Source: Francisella adeliensis
Lineage (GTDB): Bacteria; Pseudomonadota; Gammaproteobacteria; Francisellales; Francisellaceae
Direction of reading: 5' to 3'
Assembly: GCF_003290445.1 (NCBI RefSeq)
Contig: NZ_CP021781.1
Span: forward strand, 1,612,001-1,676,000
DNA: 64,000 nucleotides
Below are positions 17,714-25,860 of the stretch, piece after piece (position 1 is the stretch's first letter; each line of letters begins with the position of its first letter). The position numbers were made by a program, and so were the translations under genes. The notes beneath the pieces are model-generated. The model did not search any database. It was not told where the DNA came from and saw nothing but the letters and a program-made list of their open reading frames with translations.

Positions 17714-18761
17714 CTTCACTTCCTTTTTTAGCTACATCTTTAAACTGATTTACACTACTTACCATCAATCGATCTTGCTGCTCTGTAAGACTCTTAATCA
17801 CTTTATCTAGATTGCTTTCCAGCACTTTTGTATTTAGTGGTTGAATTTTATCAATTTGAGCCTCAAGATCTTTAGCATTCTTATTTTGAATGAAGTATTG
17901 TTTCAGTATTTTCTGTAAATTAGTTTTTGATGTTGTAACTGCAGCATCATTATTTGTATACATTGCTGTCTGTAAATCCATCAATGATTTATAGAGATTA
18001 TCTGAGATAAGTTGCTGTGAAAGCTTTGTAGCCACAAGCTGTTGATCTTTTGATATATCTTGAATCTCAACTATCGAACTTAAATACTTCATATATTTAT
18101 TTTTTTGAGGTTCTTTTGATCTATCAAAATTTTCTGGTGTTGTATATTTTAAATGCCCTATTTTCTCAACAATGCTTGAGAAGTTTTTAACAATATCAGA
18201 TTGAGAAACAAGATTATCAATTGCTTTTTTTATTTCACTACGATTAGAGGCTCCAATATTGGCGGTCCTACTAGCCTCAACTTTATCAAAAGCTATATCA
18301 ACAAGCTCATCTGCCTTAGTAGTATCTCCACTAAACAAGGCTACATCTTTTGCCAAAATAAAATAATCTATCGCTGCTTGGATATTTGCTATACTAATTT
18401 GAAGATAAAGCTCTTTAGTAGGCGTCGCTCTTTGAGCACCTAACATATCGACTCTTGTTTCTACTGTTTTAATACCCGCATTTTGTGCATCATTTTGCTT
18501 GGCTATATCACTAACTAGAGATTGCTGCTCACGAAGCTTATCTTTTAAACTAGTTATATTACTTTCTAGCGTATTATAAGTTTGATTGGCATCTGATAGC
18601 TTTTTTGCATCGTCATTTATTTGCAAGGCTAAATACCCTGAGGTCACGATTGCTACGATTGATATAACCAAACTTAATGGAATTAATTTCGTTGACAAAC
18701 TTTTCTTATCATTTGGAGTCTTTTTGACTTCTTTTTTGTCTAGATCTTTTTGTTGAGACAT
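17697..18761 (-). CDS. hemX: HemX-like membrane protein
   Basis: A 354-residue protein with a short Lys-rich cytoplasmic N-terminus, one membrane helix at about 27-46 (IPLSLVISIVAIVTSGYLAL), and a long coiled coil (about 47-100) leading into a helical domain. This is the layout of HemX, often annotated as a uroporphyrin-III C-methyltransferase although it lacks the methyltransferase fold. I chose the ATG at 18761, with AAGGAA upstream; an in-frame TTG at 18782 lies in the end of hemD. Located between hemD and hemY. Confidence 0.85.
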   Translation of the reverse strand: MSQQKDLDKKEVKKTPNDKKSLSTKLIPLSLVISIVAIVTSGYLALQINDDAKKLSDANQTYNTLESNITSLKDKLREQQSLVSDIAKQNDAQNAGIKTVETRVDMLGAQRATPTKELYLQISIANIQAAIDYFILAKDVALFSGDTTKADELVDIAFDKVEASRTANIGASNRSEIKKAIDNLVSQSDIVKNFSSIVEKIGHLKYTTPENFDRSKEPQKNKYMKYLSSIVEIQDISKDQQLVATKLSQQLISDNLYKSLMDLQTAMYTNNDAAVTTSKTNLQKILKQYFIQNKNAKDLEAQIDKIQPLNTKVLESNLDKVIKSLTEQQDRLMVSSVNQFKDVAKKGSEDGKNS

Positions 18762-18765
18762 TTTA

Positions 18766-19482
18766 TTATTTTCCTTTAGCAATTTCTTCTATCACTTTAC
18801 AAATATGGTCATTGTTTAGTTTATTCAACATAACAGTATTATTAAAACCTTTGCTTTCCAATAATTCTAGCATTTTTAAGCTTGTAACTGTAATTTTAGT
18901 ATCGTACGGTGCTCTTATTTTGCTAAAAATTCTATTTAATGAGTTAAAAACATCAATACTAGTAACTACTATAATATCTGGGAATTCATCTTGATAATGT
19001 TTTAGATAATTTTTCAACAATTCATCAGAGGCAATATCTTTTCTCTTATAGACTTCGAGTTTTTGACAACCTGCAATTTCTGAAAGCTTATCAATAAGAT
19101 ATGTATTACCTCCAACCCCACCAATAACTGCAAATTTTTCATCTGAAATAGACTTGGTATCTATAAGCTCAAATAGATCATAGGAGCTAGCTTTTTTAGG
19201 ATACTGACATTTCAAACCTAACTCTTTTATAAGTGAAGCTGAGCTAGCACCTACGGCATAAATATTAATATCAATAAAAAGATTTGGTGAGTATTGACTA
19301 AAAAAACTTCTAACTGCGTGCTTACTCGTAAAAATAAAATCAGTAAAACCATCAAGGCAAATATTAATACTTATATTTTCAATCGAGATAGTTGGTAAAA
19401 CAAGATTAGTAATACCAAGTTTATTTAATGAGCTTGATAAATCGATACTATCCTCTAATGGTCTGCATACTAGTACATTCAT
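18766..19482 (-). CDS. hemD: Uroporphyrinogen-III synthase
   Basis: Cyclises hydroxymethylbilane with ring D inversion to uroporphyrinogen III. The 238-residue protein has the weakly conserved two-domain HemD pattern: VLVCRPLEDSIDLSSSL at the N-terminus, FIFTSKHAVRSFF (the 'vFtS.naV' motif), AVGASSASLIKELG, and later IIVVTSIDVFNSL. The identity is supported mainly by these motifs plus the hemX-hemY context. Its start codon overlaps the sufE stop (TAATG), so translation is coupled. Confidence 0.88.
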   Translation of the reverse strand: MNVLVCRPLEDSIDLSSSLNKLGITNLVLPTISIENISINICLDGFTDFIFTSKHAVRSFFSQYSPNLFIDINIYAVGASSASLIKELGLKCQYPKKASSYDLFELIDTKSISDEKFAVIGGVGGNTYLIDKLSEIAGCQKLEVYKRKDIASDELLKNYLKHYQDEFPDIIVVTSIDVFNSLNRIFSKIRAPYDTKITVTSLKMLELLESKGFNNTVMLNKLNNDHICKVIEEIAKGK

Positions 19483-19898
19483 TACTGATATTTTTTTGCT
19501 GTACTATAAATATAGTCTATCATTGATTTTAAGCCTGTCGCTCTAGTTGCACTTAGATTACTACCAAATCCAATCTCTTTAATAAAATTAGTATTTGATT
19601 CAAGAATATCTGTTACAGAAGCATCATCATAAACTCGTATCAATAAACCAATAAGTCCAGAAACTATCAAAGCATCGCTAGTAGCAATAAAATGGATTTT
19701 GTCTTGGTCTAATGAGCTGTCGAACCACACTTGCGACTGGCAACCTCTTACTAAGTTAGTATCTATTTTCTTATCTTCAGGAAATTTTGGCAATTGCTTT
19801 GCCAGTGAAATAACGTAATCATACTTATCTTCCCAATCATCAAAAAAAGATAACTCTTCTACAACCTCTTGCTGCCTTTCTACTACTTGATTTGCCAT
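19482..19898 (-). CDS. sufE: Cysteine desulfuration protein SufE
   Basis: Accepts persulfide sulfur from the cysteine desulfurase SufS for Fe-S cluster assembly. The 138-residue protein carries the active cysteine C53 in NLVRGCQSQVW and the family end motif GFGSNLSATRATGLKSMI. It opens the sufE-hemD-hemX-hemY-gloB cluster instead of lying with other suf genes; none of those are in the window. Confidence 0.95.
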   Translation of the reverse strand: MANQVVERQQEVVEELSFFDDWEDKYDYVISLAKQLPKFPEDKKIDTNLVRGCQSQVWFDSSLDQDKIHFIATSDALIVSGLIGLLIRVYDDASVTDILESNTNFIKEIGFGSNLSATRATGLKSMIDYIYSTAKKYQ

Positions 19899-20057
19899 CG
19901 TTAAAACTTTTAATTTTTACTATCAATCTTAAATAATAATATTAACATAAACCCTTAAGTGACTGAAAATAAATAGTTTAATCATTTATATTTATTTAGT
20001 GATAGTTCCCAAATATACAAAAGCCGACAAAAGTTAACAAAAAAACTTAAAAACTTA

Positions 20058-20086
20058 TTGACAAAACAAGTAGTCAATTATAGAAT
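20058..20086 (+). promoter_or_regulatory. Promoter of tRNA-Asn
   Basis: TTGACA at 20058-20063 and TAGAAT at 20081-20086 with a 17-base spacer, 12 bases before the tRNA. Near-consensus sigma-70 elements. Confidence 0.75.
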
Positions 20087-20098
20087 AGTCCCTGTTAC

Positions 20099-20174
20099 TC
20101 CCTGATAGCTCAGTTGGTAGAGCAGTTGACTGTTAATCAATTGGTCGGCGGTTCAAGTCCGTCTCAGGGAGCCA
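20099..20174 (+). tRNA. tRNA-Asn (anticodon GUU)
   Basis: A 76-base tRNA with encoded CCA. Acceptor TCCCTGA pairs with TCAGGGA, the D arm is TAGCTCAGTTGGTAGAGCA, the anticodon loop CTGTTAA holds GTT, and the T loop is GGTTCAAGTCC. Confidence 0.96.
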
Positions 20175-20204
20175 ACACTTCCCAGAATATTTCTCAAATA
20201 AATT

Positions 20205-20277
20205 AGACTCTATTTAGATAAAACTCCTTAGTTTTTTCATTATCTCCTTAACTTGAAATCTTTCTGGAGTCTTTTTT
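20205..20277 (+). terminator. Possible terminator after tRNA-Asn
   Basis: AGACTC at 20205-20210 can pair with GAGTCT at 20267-20272 just before a six-T run; an alternative inner stem uses ACTCC/GGAGT. The loop is long, so the call is tentative. Confidence 0.35.
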
Positions 20278-20428
20278 ATACACTACTTTCCTAATGCTAC
20301 ATGTTAGTTCAATAAATCATTTAATATAAGAAAATATTATAAGATATATCATTTTTTTCAGTTTTACATATAGCTATTATCAGCTGATAATACTCAACAT
20401 AAAAGTAATGACAAACAAAAGGTGAAAA

Positions 20429-20584
20429 ATGATTTTCTTAATCTTCTTAAGTACTCTAGCAAGCTTAATCTTAGCTGGTACTAACAAATATAAAGCTTCA
20501 ATGATATTTTTTAGTATTTCACTGATATTGCTATTAGCTGTGTTTATACCTCATACAATCAGATACATAAATATCCAATTATAG
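20429..20584 (+). CDS. Small two-helix membrane protein upstream of a DsbB-like gene (divergent DUF5993-like)
   Basis: A 51-residue protein starting MIFLIFLSTLASLILAGTN after an AAAAGGTGA ribosome site. It consists of two hydrophobic helices with a short basic turn (NKYK) and a short polar tail containing PHT. The stop lies 9 bases before the ATG of the DsbB-like gene. A protein of the same size and topology precedes the second DsbB-like gene at 60751, and that one carries the HHATD motif I associate with DUF5993. The positional match is the main evidence; sequence similarity is weak. Confidence 0.65.
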   Translation: MIFLIFLSTLASLILAGTNKYKASMIFFSISLILLLAVFIPHTIRYINIQL

Positions 20585-20593
20585 GTGACTACG

Positions 20594-21145
20594 ATGACTA
20601 CAACTAGAAAATTTTTTAACATTCTTGATGCTCTTGATATTATTGCCATAGCGGTAGTACTAAGCGTAGCTTTTTATTATCAATTATTTTTACATGAGCT
20701 ACCATGTGCCTTATGCGTATTTCAAAGAATTGCTCTATGCCTTATGAGTTTTGGACTTATTCTTAATATTGTTCATGGTAATTATACTAAACATTATTTT
20801 TTGGTGATTTTAGTTGCTATGCTAAATGCTGCAATGGCTATGACTCAAATCCTTTTACATATAGTTCCAGGTACTGGCAGCTATGGTGATGCCTTCCTTT
20901 CTTTACATATGTATACATGGAATTTCATTATAAGTGTTGGGTTTATTATTTATGCCGTATTTGCAGGACTATCTAGCTCTAACTCTCCTAGAAAAGAAAT
21001 AAACTCTAGTGTTTCTTTAATATGCAAAATAGCTATAGGATTTATAATAATGCTGACCCTAGCAAATACAATTAGTGTCTTTGCAGAATGCGGACCTCAT
21101 ATGTGTGCTTCAGACCCTACTGGCTACTGGATTTCATCATTATAA
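20594..21145 (+). CDS. DsbB-like disulfide bond formation protein (copy 1)
   Basis: A 183-residue, four-helix inner-membrane protein. The quinone-side cysteine pair is in LPCALCVFQR and the second periplasmic pair in AECGPHMCASDP. DsbB reoxidises DsbA by passing electrons to quinone. The second loop is shorter than in E. coli DsbB, as in DsbB-like (DsbI-type) variants. I chose the ATG at 20594 (after TAGGTGA) over an in-frame GTG at 20585. A paralog lies at 60919. Its stop abuts the convergent cadA stop with no spacer. Confidence 0.85.
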   Translation: MTTTRKFFNILDALDIIAIAVVLSVAFYYQLFLHELPCALCVFQRIALCLMSFGLILNIVHGNYTKHYFLVILVAMLNAAMAMTQILLHIVPGTGSYGDAFLSLHMYTWNFIISVGFIIYAVFAGLSSSNSPRKEINSSVSLICKIAIGFIIMLTLANTISVFAECGPHMCASDPTGYWISSL

Positions 21146-23287
21146 CTACTTACTATCATCTATAACCTTTATATAAAGCTTCCCGTCTTTAGCTCTTTCT
21201 GGCCCATGAACATCCGTATCGAAACCTGGTAGCATCGAGCCAATTTTCTCAAGCATCAGCAAGAAGTCTAAAATTGTTTTAGACTCTTCTGTAATTTTCT
21301 CACCTGGAAATATAACCGGAATACCTGGTGGATATGGTAGTATCATCACAGCTGAAACATGATTTAAAAGCTCTGTTAATGGAACTTTTTTAACCTTGCC
21401 TTTCAGTAATTTTTGAAAAGCTCTATGAGGGTTTATATCTTGCTCTGGAAGTACATTAAAAGCATGGTGCATTAGTGATGGCATCTTAGCTTCTTTAATA
21501 TAACCATGCAGCTGGCTAGATATTTCTTGAACTCTTTTTTCATCATAAAACTTAGGATCTTCTGCATATAATGATGGTAACATTTTCTCAATTAAAGCAT
21601 TTTCATCATACATCTGTTTAAACTTATTCAGTACAGATATTAGTCTCACAGACTTTGCTTTTGTTGTACCCATACTAAATATAAACAATAATGAGTAAGG
21701 TCCGACTTTTTCAACTACAATATCATGCTCATCTAAAAACTTAGCTACAATATCAGCAGGGATTCCCCAGTCTGTAACTTTATTATTTTCTATTCCTGGG
21801 GTCAATATTGTAATCTTAACAGGATCTAAAGATAAGAAGTCACCATCGACATCATCAAAACCATGCCAATCATCTGCATTTCTTAAAAGCCAAGTTTCTT
21901 TATTGGAGATGTTATCTGGTTGCCAAAGATCAAAAAACCACCCTTTTGCTTCTGATCTTAATTTAACAAGCTCTTTTCTAAAATCTATCGCTAAATCAAT
22001 CGTTCTATCAATAAGATTATAACCTTGCTCACCTTCCATCATTGCCGCAGCTGTTTCTGTACTTGCAACTAGCGGATAAAAAGGTGATGTTGAGGTATGC
22101 ATCATATATGCCTCACTCAAAACTTCTTCACTATAATCACCTTTGATGTGTAACATAGATGATTGGCTAAATGCTGCTAAAAGCTTATGCGTTGATTGCG
22201 TTTCAAAGATAGTATGCTCTGGTCTAGGCTTTATTTGCATTGCCGATTTGTGCTTATATATTGGGTGAAATATCGCATAAGGAATCCAAGCACTATCAAA
22301 ATGTAACTTTTTAACATCAAGTTCACGATGAATAGTATCAGTATTATATAAAATACCATCATAAGTAGAGTTTGTAACGACTGCATAAGCTGGCCATTCT
22401 TTGGCAATATTACTTTCATCTATCTTTTGTTGAATCGCACTTTTTTGGAATTCTTTTTGAGGTATTCCACCTATTATTCCATACGCATTACGAGTTGGCT
22501 TAAGATATATAGGGTTCACATCAACCATCATCATTAGATGAGTTAGCGATTTATGACAATTTCTATCTACTAAGACAGTATCTCCATCAGCAACACTATA
22601 CATTCCGACTATCTTATTTGCTGTTGATGTGCCATTAGTAACTATCAAAGATCTATCAGATTTGAAAACTTTTGCTATATATTCTTCCGCATCTTTATGT
22701 GCTTCTGAATGGTCAAGCAAACTCCCAAGCTCTTTCATAGATATTGATAGGTCTGTTTTAAAAATATTTTCACCATAGAAATCATAAAACAATGAGCCTA
22801 CAGCTGATTTTTGAAAACCATAACCTCCTTGATGGCCTGGAGTACAAAATGATGAATTAAATGATTTTGAGTATTTAAATAGCTCATATGTTAAAGGTGG
22901 CAATATCTCATTAAAATATGTTTCTATAGTTTTAGATATAAAGTTAGATGCTTCTTTAACAAGCACATCGTACTGCAAGAAATTTATATTTAGATTAAAA
23001 TCTTTAAGATTTAATTTGATGCTCTGACTATAGTCTGAAATCACAAATAAAGGTAATCTCGCATTTAAATGAGCTATATCATGAAAAGCATCAATATTAA
23101 AAGTAGTTCTATCTAGGACTATGCTACAAATCCTCGAATTTTCTTCTAAAAGCTCGACCACTTCATCCATACCATCAACTAAAAAAATACTATAATCATG
23201 TTTAGCTAGATCAGCTTGAATTTTAGTTAGAAACTCTTGTTTGTAGGATTTTAAGGTATCTTTATATACAAATACGATAGTTTTCAT
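21146..23287 (-). CDS. cadA: Inducible-type lysine decarboxylase
   Basis: PLP enzyme converting lysine to cadaverine and CO2, consuming a proton and so aiding acid resistance. The 713 residues match E. coli CadA (715) along the whole length: N-terminal wing domain, CTPGHQGG, the TNGTSTANKIVG loop, the PLP lysine K368 in ETQSTHKLLAAFSQ, and the MMHTSTSPFYPL segment. The C-terminal domain has LPYPPGIPVIFPGE. Residues follow CadA/LdcC rather than the ornithine or arginine enzymes, but the specificity call is by eye. No cadaverine antiporter (cadB) is adjacent. Confidence 0.88.
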   Translation of the reverse strand: MKTIVFVYKDTLKSYKQEFLTKIQADLAKHDYSIFLVDGMDEVVELLEENSRICSIVLDRTTFNIDAFHDIAHLNARLPLFVISDYSQSIKLNLKDFNLNINFLQYDVLVKEASNFISKTIETYFNEILPPLTYELFKYSKSFNSSFCTPGHQGGYGFQKSAVGSLFYDFYGENIFKTDLSISMKELGSLLDHSEAHKDAEEYIAKVFKSDRSLIVTNGTSTANKIVGMYSVADGDTVLVDRNCHKSLTHLMMMVDVNPIYLKPTRNAYGIIGGIPQKEFQKSAIQQKIDESNIAKEWPAYAVVTNSTYDGILYNTDTIHRELDVKKLHFDSAWIPYAIFHPIYKHKSAMQIKPRPEHTIFETQSTHKLLAAFSQSSMLHIKGDYSEEVLSEAYMMHTSTSPFYPLVASTETAAAMMEGEQGYNLIDRTIDLAIDFRKELVKLRSEAKGWFFDLWQPDNISNKETWLLRNADDWHGFDDVDGDFLSLDPVKITILTPGIENNKVTDWGIPADIVAKFLDEHDIVVEKVGPYSLLFIFSMGTTKAKSVRLISVLNKFKQMYDENALIEKMLPSLYAEDPKFYDEKRVQEISSQLHGYIKEAKMPSLMHHAFNVLPEQDINPHRAFQKLLKGKVKKVPLTELLNHVSAVMILPYPPGIPVIFPGEKITEESKTILDFLLMLEKIGSMLPGFDTDVHGPERAKDGKLYIKVIDDSK

Positions 23288-23472
23288 AATCTACAAAAAA
23301 TAGACTTAGTGTATAGCAAAGTATACTTTATAGCCTAAATTTACTACAGCTTTTTAATATTCTTTTTGTATCTTGATTAGTCTCCATATCAAACAAAATA
23401 ATAAGTTAATTTTAAAATTAATCTATATTATGTTATAGTTTTAATACAATTATTGAAAACCTGCTTATCAAA

Positions 23473-24489
23473 ATGATACAAACATTAAAAACTAGTATCT
23501 GCTTAGTAATTACTACAATTGGTTTATCTTATGCTGACTCAAAAATTGCTTATCTTGGATACGGTTCTTTAATAGAGGATCCTCGTGATTTACCAATAAC
23601 AGATAAATTTACCGAAACTGACCTCAAACTCCCAATAGATTTTTTAAGAATTAGTGGCTCATATATAGGGAATAGTAAAGACCACGATAATACTTTATAT
23701 GGCGCAATGTGCGACAAAAAAGATTCTGAGAGAAAGGACCATCCATTATACTTATCAGTAACTATAGCACCTGATGAGTTTGCAAAAGATGTAACTCCAT
23801 CAAATGTCTATTCAACAACTTATGATGCTAGCCAAGATAAACTCAAAGAAGTAGCTAAAAATGAATTTGATAGTGCAAGAAAAGCCCTTATGCGCCGTGA
23901 AGGTACTACACTTTCTAACAATATCGCATTTATATCAAAATCAACTGATGCTCCGGCTGACAAAAAAGGTACTACACTTGAGTATAAAGGAGCAACTTAT
24001 AAGGTGTCAAATCAGGCTGCCGCACTCAGTCAAGAAGATATTGAAAATATTGTAGAGTGGATGTATAACCAGCAGATAGATACTATTTTTGTTACATATT
24101 TCGCTTCAAACTTCCATGATTTAGAGTATGGTCGGGGTATGGAGAGTATTGTCAAGTATGTTAAAAGCCTTGATAACGCTAGAGATATCACACAATGGAA
24201 TCAAGATAATATTAGACTACTTATGTTTTTAGCGGCCAACAATAAAGCAAACAGAAGTGCTACTAGATATGATGCTCTTGAAAAATTTAAATCATATCTA
24301 TATGAGGTTCCTGCCAGTGTTAAAAACAATACTACATACTGGCAGAAAGGCCCTTATGCTAAAACTGCAGGATTATCAGGATTGATAACAGATATATGGA
24401 ACTACCCTAGAATACACACTAGAGTTTTGCCAGATTCTAATGCTTATATTGATTGCTCAGAGTATGTTTCTCCAGTCAAAGGAGATTAA
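23473..24489 (+). CDS. Exported protein with a gamma-glutamylcyclotransferase-like YGSL motif
   Basis: A 338-residue protein with a signal peptide ending about LSYA (residue 21). Directly after it comes IAYLGYGSLI (Y27 to L33), the nucleotide-free substrate loop typical of the gamma-glutamylcyclotransferase fold. The protein is longer than ordinary 150-180-residue members, and I see no other annotated domain; the C-terminal third (IWNYPRIHTRVLPDSNAY) is Trp/Tyr-rich. An exported member would act on periplasmic or host gamma-glutamyl peptides, which is inference. It is convergent with the cupin lipoprotein. Confidence 0.65.
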   Translation: MIQTLKTSICLVITTIGLSYADSKIAYLGYGSLIEDPRDLPITDKFTETDLKLPIDFLRISGSYIGNSKDHDNTLYGAMCDKKDSERKDHPLYLSVTIAPDEFAKDVTPSNVYSTTYDASQDKLKEVAKNEFDSARKALMRREGTTLSNNIAFISKSTDAPADKKGTTLEYKGATYKVSNQAAALSQEDIENIVEWMYNQQIDTIFVTYFASNFHDLEYGRGMESIVKYVKSLDNARDITQWNQDNIRLLMFLAANNKANRSATRYDALEKFKSYLYEVPASVKNNTTYWQKGPYAKTAGLSGLITDIWNYPRIHTRVLPDSNAYIDCSEYVSPVKGD

Positions 24490-24504
24490 TTTTTCTAGCA
24501 CGTT

Positions 24505-24951
24505 CTAATCTTTAATATGTACAGCTAGCCAAATAGTTGGATTTTCAGTATATGTTACCCAATGTTTCACATTCTTAGGTACAAACAAACTTTCTCCTTT
24601 AGTTAAAGAATATTCTTTGTCATCTAACTTCAGTTTAGCACTACCTTCAACAATCAAAACCCATTCATCATGATCTTGTATGTACGGCTCATTTGAAGGA
24701 GTTGTTTGTCCATAAGATAGTATTTTTTCTATAGTGACATTTTTACTAGCATATAGTTCCTTGAAAACTTCTTCATCTGAGTTTTCAGGATTTATATCAA
24801 AAATTTTTTCTTGTGATTTATTTTGTATTGTATTACTAGCCATAGTATTACAACCTCCTATAACAAGTGCTATTGGTATTAGAAATAAAACTCTAGTTTT
24901 AGAAACCAAATATTTCACAGGTGTTACTATATGTTTGTTTTGCCACTTCAT
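24505..24951 (-). CDS. Cupin-domain lipoprotein
   Basis: A 148-residue protein with a lipoprotein signal (LFLIPIALVIGGC, lipobox VIGGC) and a small cupin barrel: HDEWVLIVEGSAKLKLDDKE and GESLFVPKNVKHWV contain the two cupin motifs. The function is unknown; the anchor places it in the periplasm. The ATG at 24951 overlaps the end of tatD by 53 bases and adds an unusual N-terminal extension. An in-frame GTG at 24918 would give a more normal signal peptide of about 23 residues. Neither has a clear ribosome site. Confidence 0.7.
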   Translation of the reverse strand: MKWQNKHIVTPVKYLVSKTRVLFLIPIALVIGGCNTMASNTIQNKSQEKIFDINPENSDEEVFKELYASKNVTIEKILSYGQTTPSNEPYIQDHDEWVLIVEGSAKLKLDDKEYSLTKGESLFVPKNVKHWVTYTENPTIWLAVHIKD

Positions 24952-25666
24952 CAACGCTAATACCTCTTAAATCTGCCAAAAATTGTGCTACATACTTAAC
25001 ATACTCAGGGTAGTTAGGTCGCCCTCTAAGAGGTACAGGAGTAAGATACGGTGCATCAGTTTCTATAAGGATTCTATCTAAAGGCAGTTTCTTGGCAGTT
25101 TCTTGTATGTCTTGGGCATTTTTAAAAGTTAAAATACCTGAAAAAGATATATACATACCCATATCTATAGCTTGTTTTGCCATATCGTAATCTTCAGTAA
25201 AGCAATGCAGTATTCCGCCACATTTTTCTACATTTTCAGATTTCAAAATATCTAAAGTGTCTTGCTTAGCTGCTCGTGTATGAATTATCACGGGTTTGTT
25301 GACTTCATTTGCTGCGTGCATGTGATTTACAAACTTATTGATCTGAGCTTTTCTAGTTTCTTCACCGTTATAATGATAATCCAAACCAGTCTCACCTATT
25401 GCTACACACTTAGGGTGGTTTGAACGATTAATAAGCTCTTCAACCGATGGTTGGTGGCTATCAAGCTCACTAGGATGTACGCCTACCGAAAAATACACAT
25501 CTGCAAATTTCTCAGCTATTTTTTGTATCTCATCTATCTCGTGCCAAGCTACAGCTATTGAAGCAATTTTATCTATACCTGCATTTTTTGCATTAGCAAT
25601 AACTTGATCTAGGCTTATATCTTCTAACTTTAAGTAGTTTAAGTGGCAATGTGAATCTATTATCAT
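24899..25666 (-). CDS. tatD: TatD family metal-dependent deoxyribonuclease
   Basis: A 255-residue TIM-barrel hydrolase. Metal ligands are H6 and H8 in IIDSHCHLN, E in AIGETGLDYHY, H in KPVIIHTRAAKQDT, H in GGILHCFTED, and D in LIETDAPYLTP. The segment LRGRPNYPEYV is typical of the YcfH/TatD branch. These enzymes trim DNA 3'-5' or act in RNA/peptide quality control. Its 3' end overlaps the cupin gene. Confidence 0.92.
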   Translation of the reverse strand: MIIDSHCHLNYLKLEDISLDQVIANAKNAGIDKIASIAVAWHEIDEIQKIAEKFADVYFSVGVHPSELDSHQPSVEELINRSNHPKCVAIGETGLDYHYNGEETRKAQINKFVNHMHAANEVNKPVIIHTRAAKQDTLDILKSENVEKCGGILHCFTEDYDMAKQAIDMGMYISFSGILTFKNAQDIQETAKKLPLDRILIETDAPYLTPVPLRGRPNYPEYVKYVAQFLADLRGISVDEVAKQTYSNTCEIFGF

Positions 25667-25802
25667 GATATTTGCTTATATAAATATTATTGAAAGAAAT
25701 TATAACAAAATAAATAACTTCAGTTAAATTAATACTTTACTTACCAGTAGATTGTAATTTCGACAACCGAAAGGATCCTATTACTTTTTCCACATACCTA
25801 AA

Positions 25803-25830
25803 AAGATACCCGTCTACACGGGTATTACTA
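25803..25830 (-). terminator. Terminator of the rec operon
   Basis: ATACCCGT at 25806-25813 pairs perfectly with ACGGGTAT at 25818-25825 around a 4-base loop. On the minus strand it is followed by CTTTTTA, and on the plus strand by a T run, so it may work in both directions. It lies 36 bases after the recC stop. Confidence 0.8.
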
Positions 25831-25860
25831 TTTTTTTCTTTAGTTATCTTATATAAGCAA

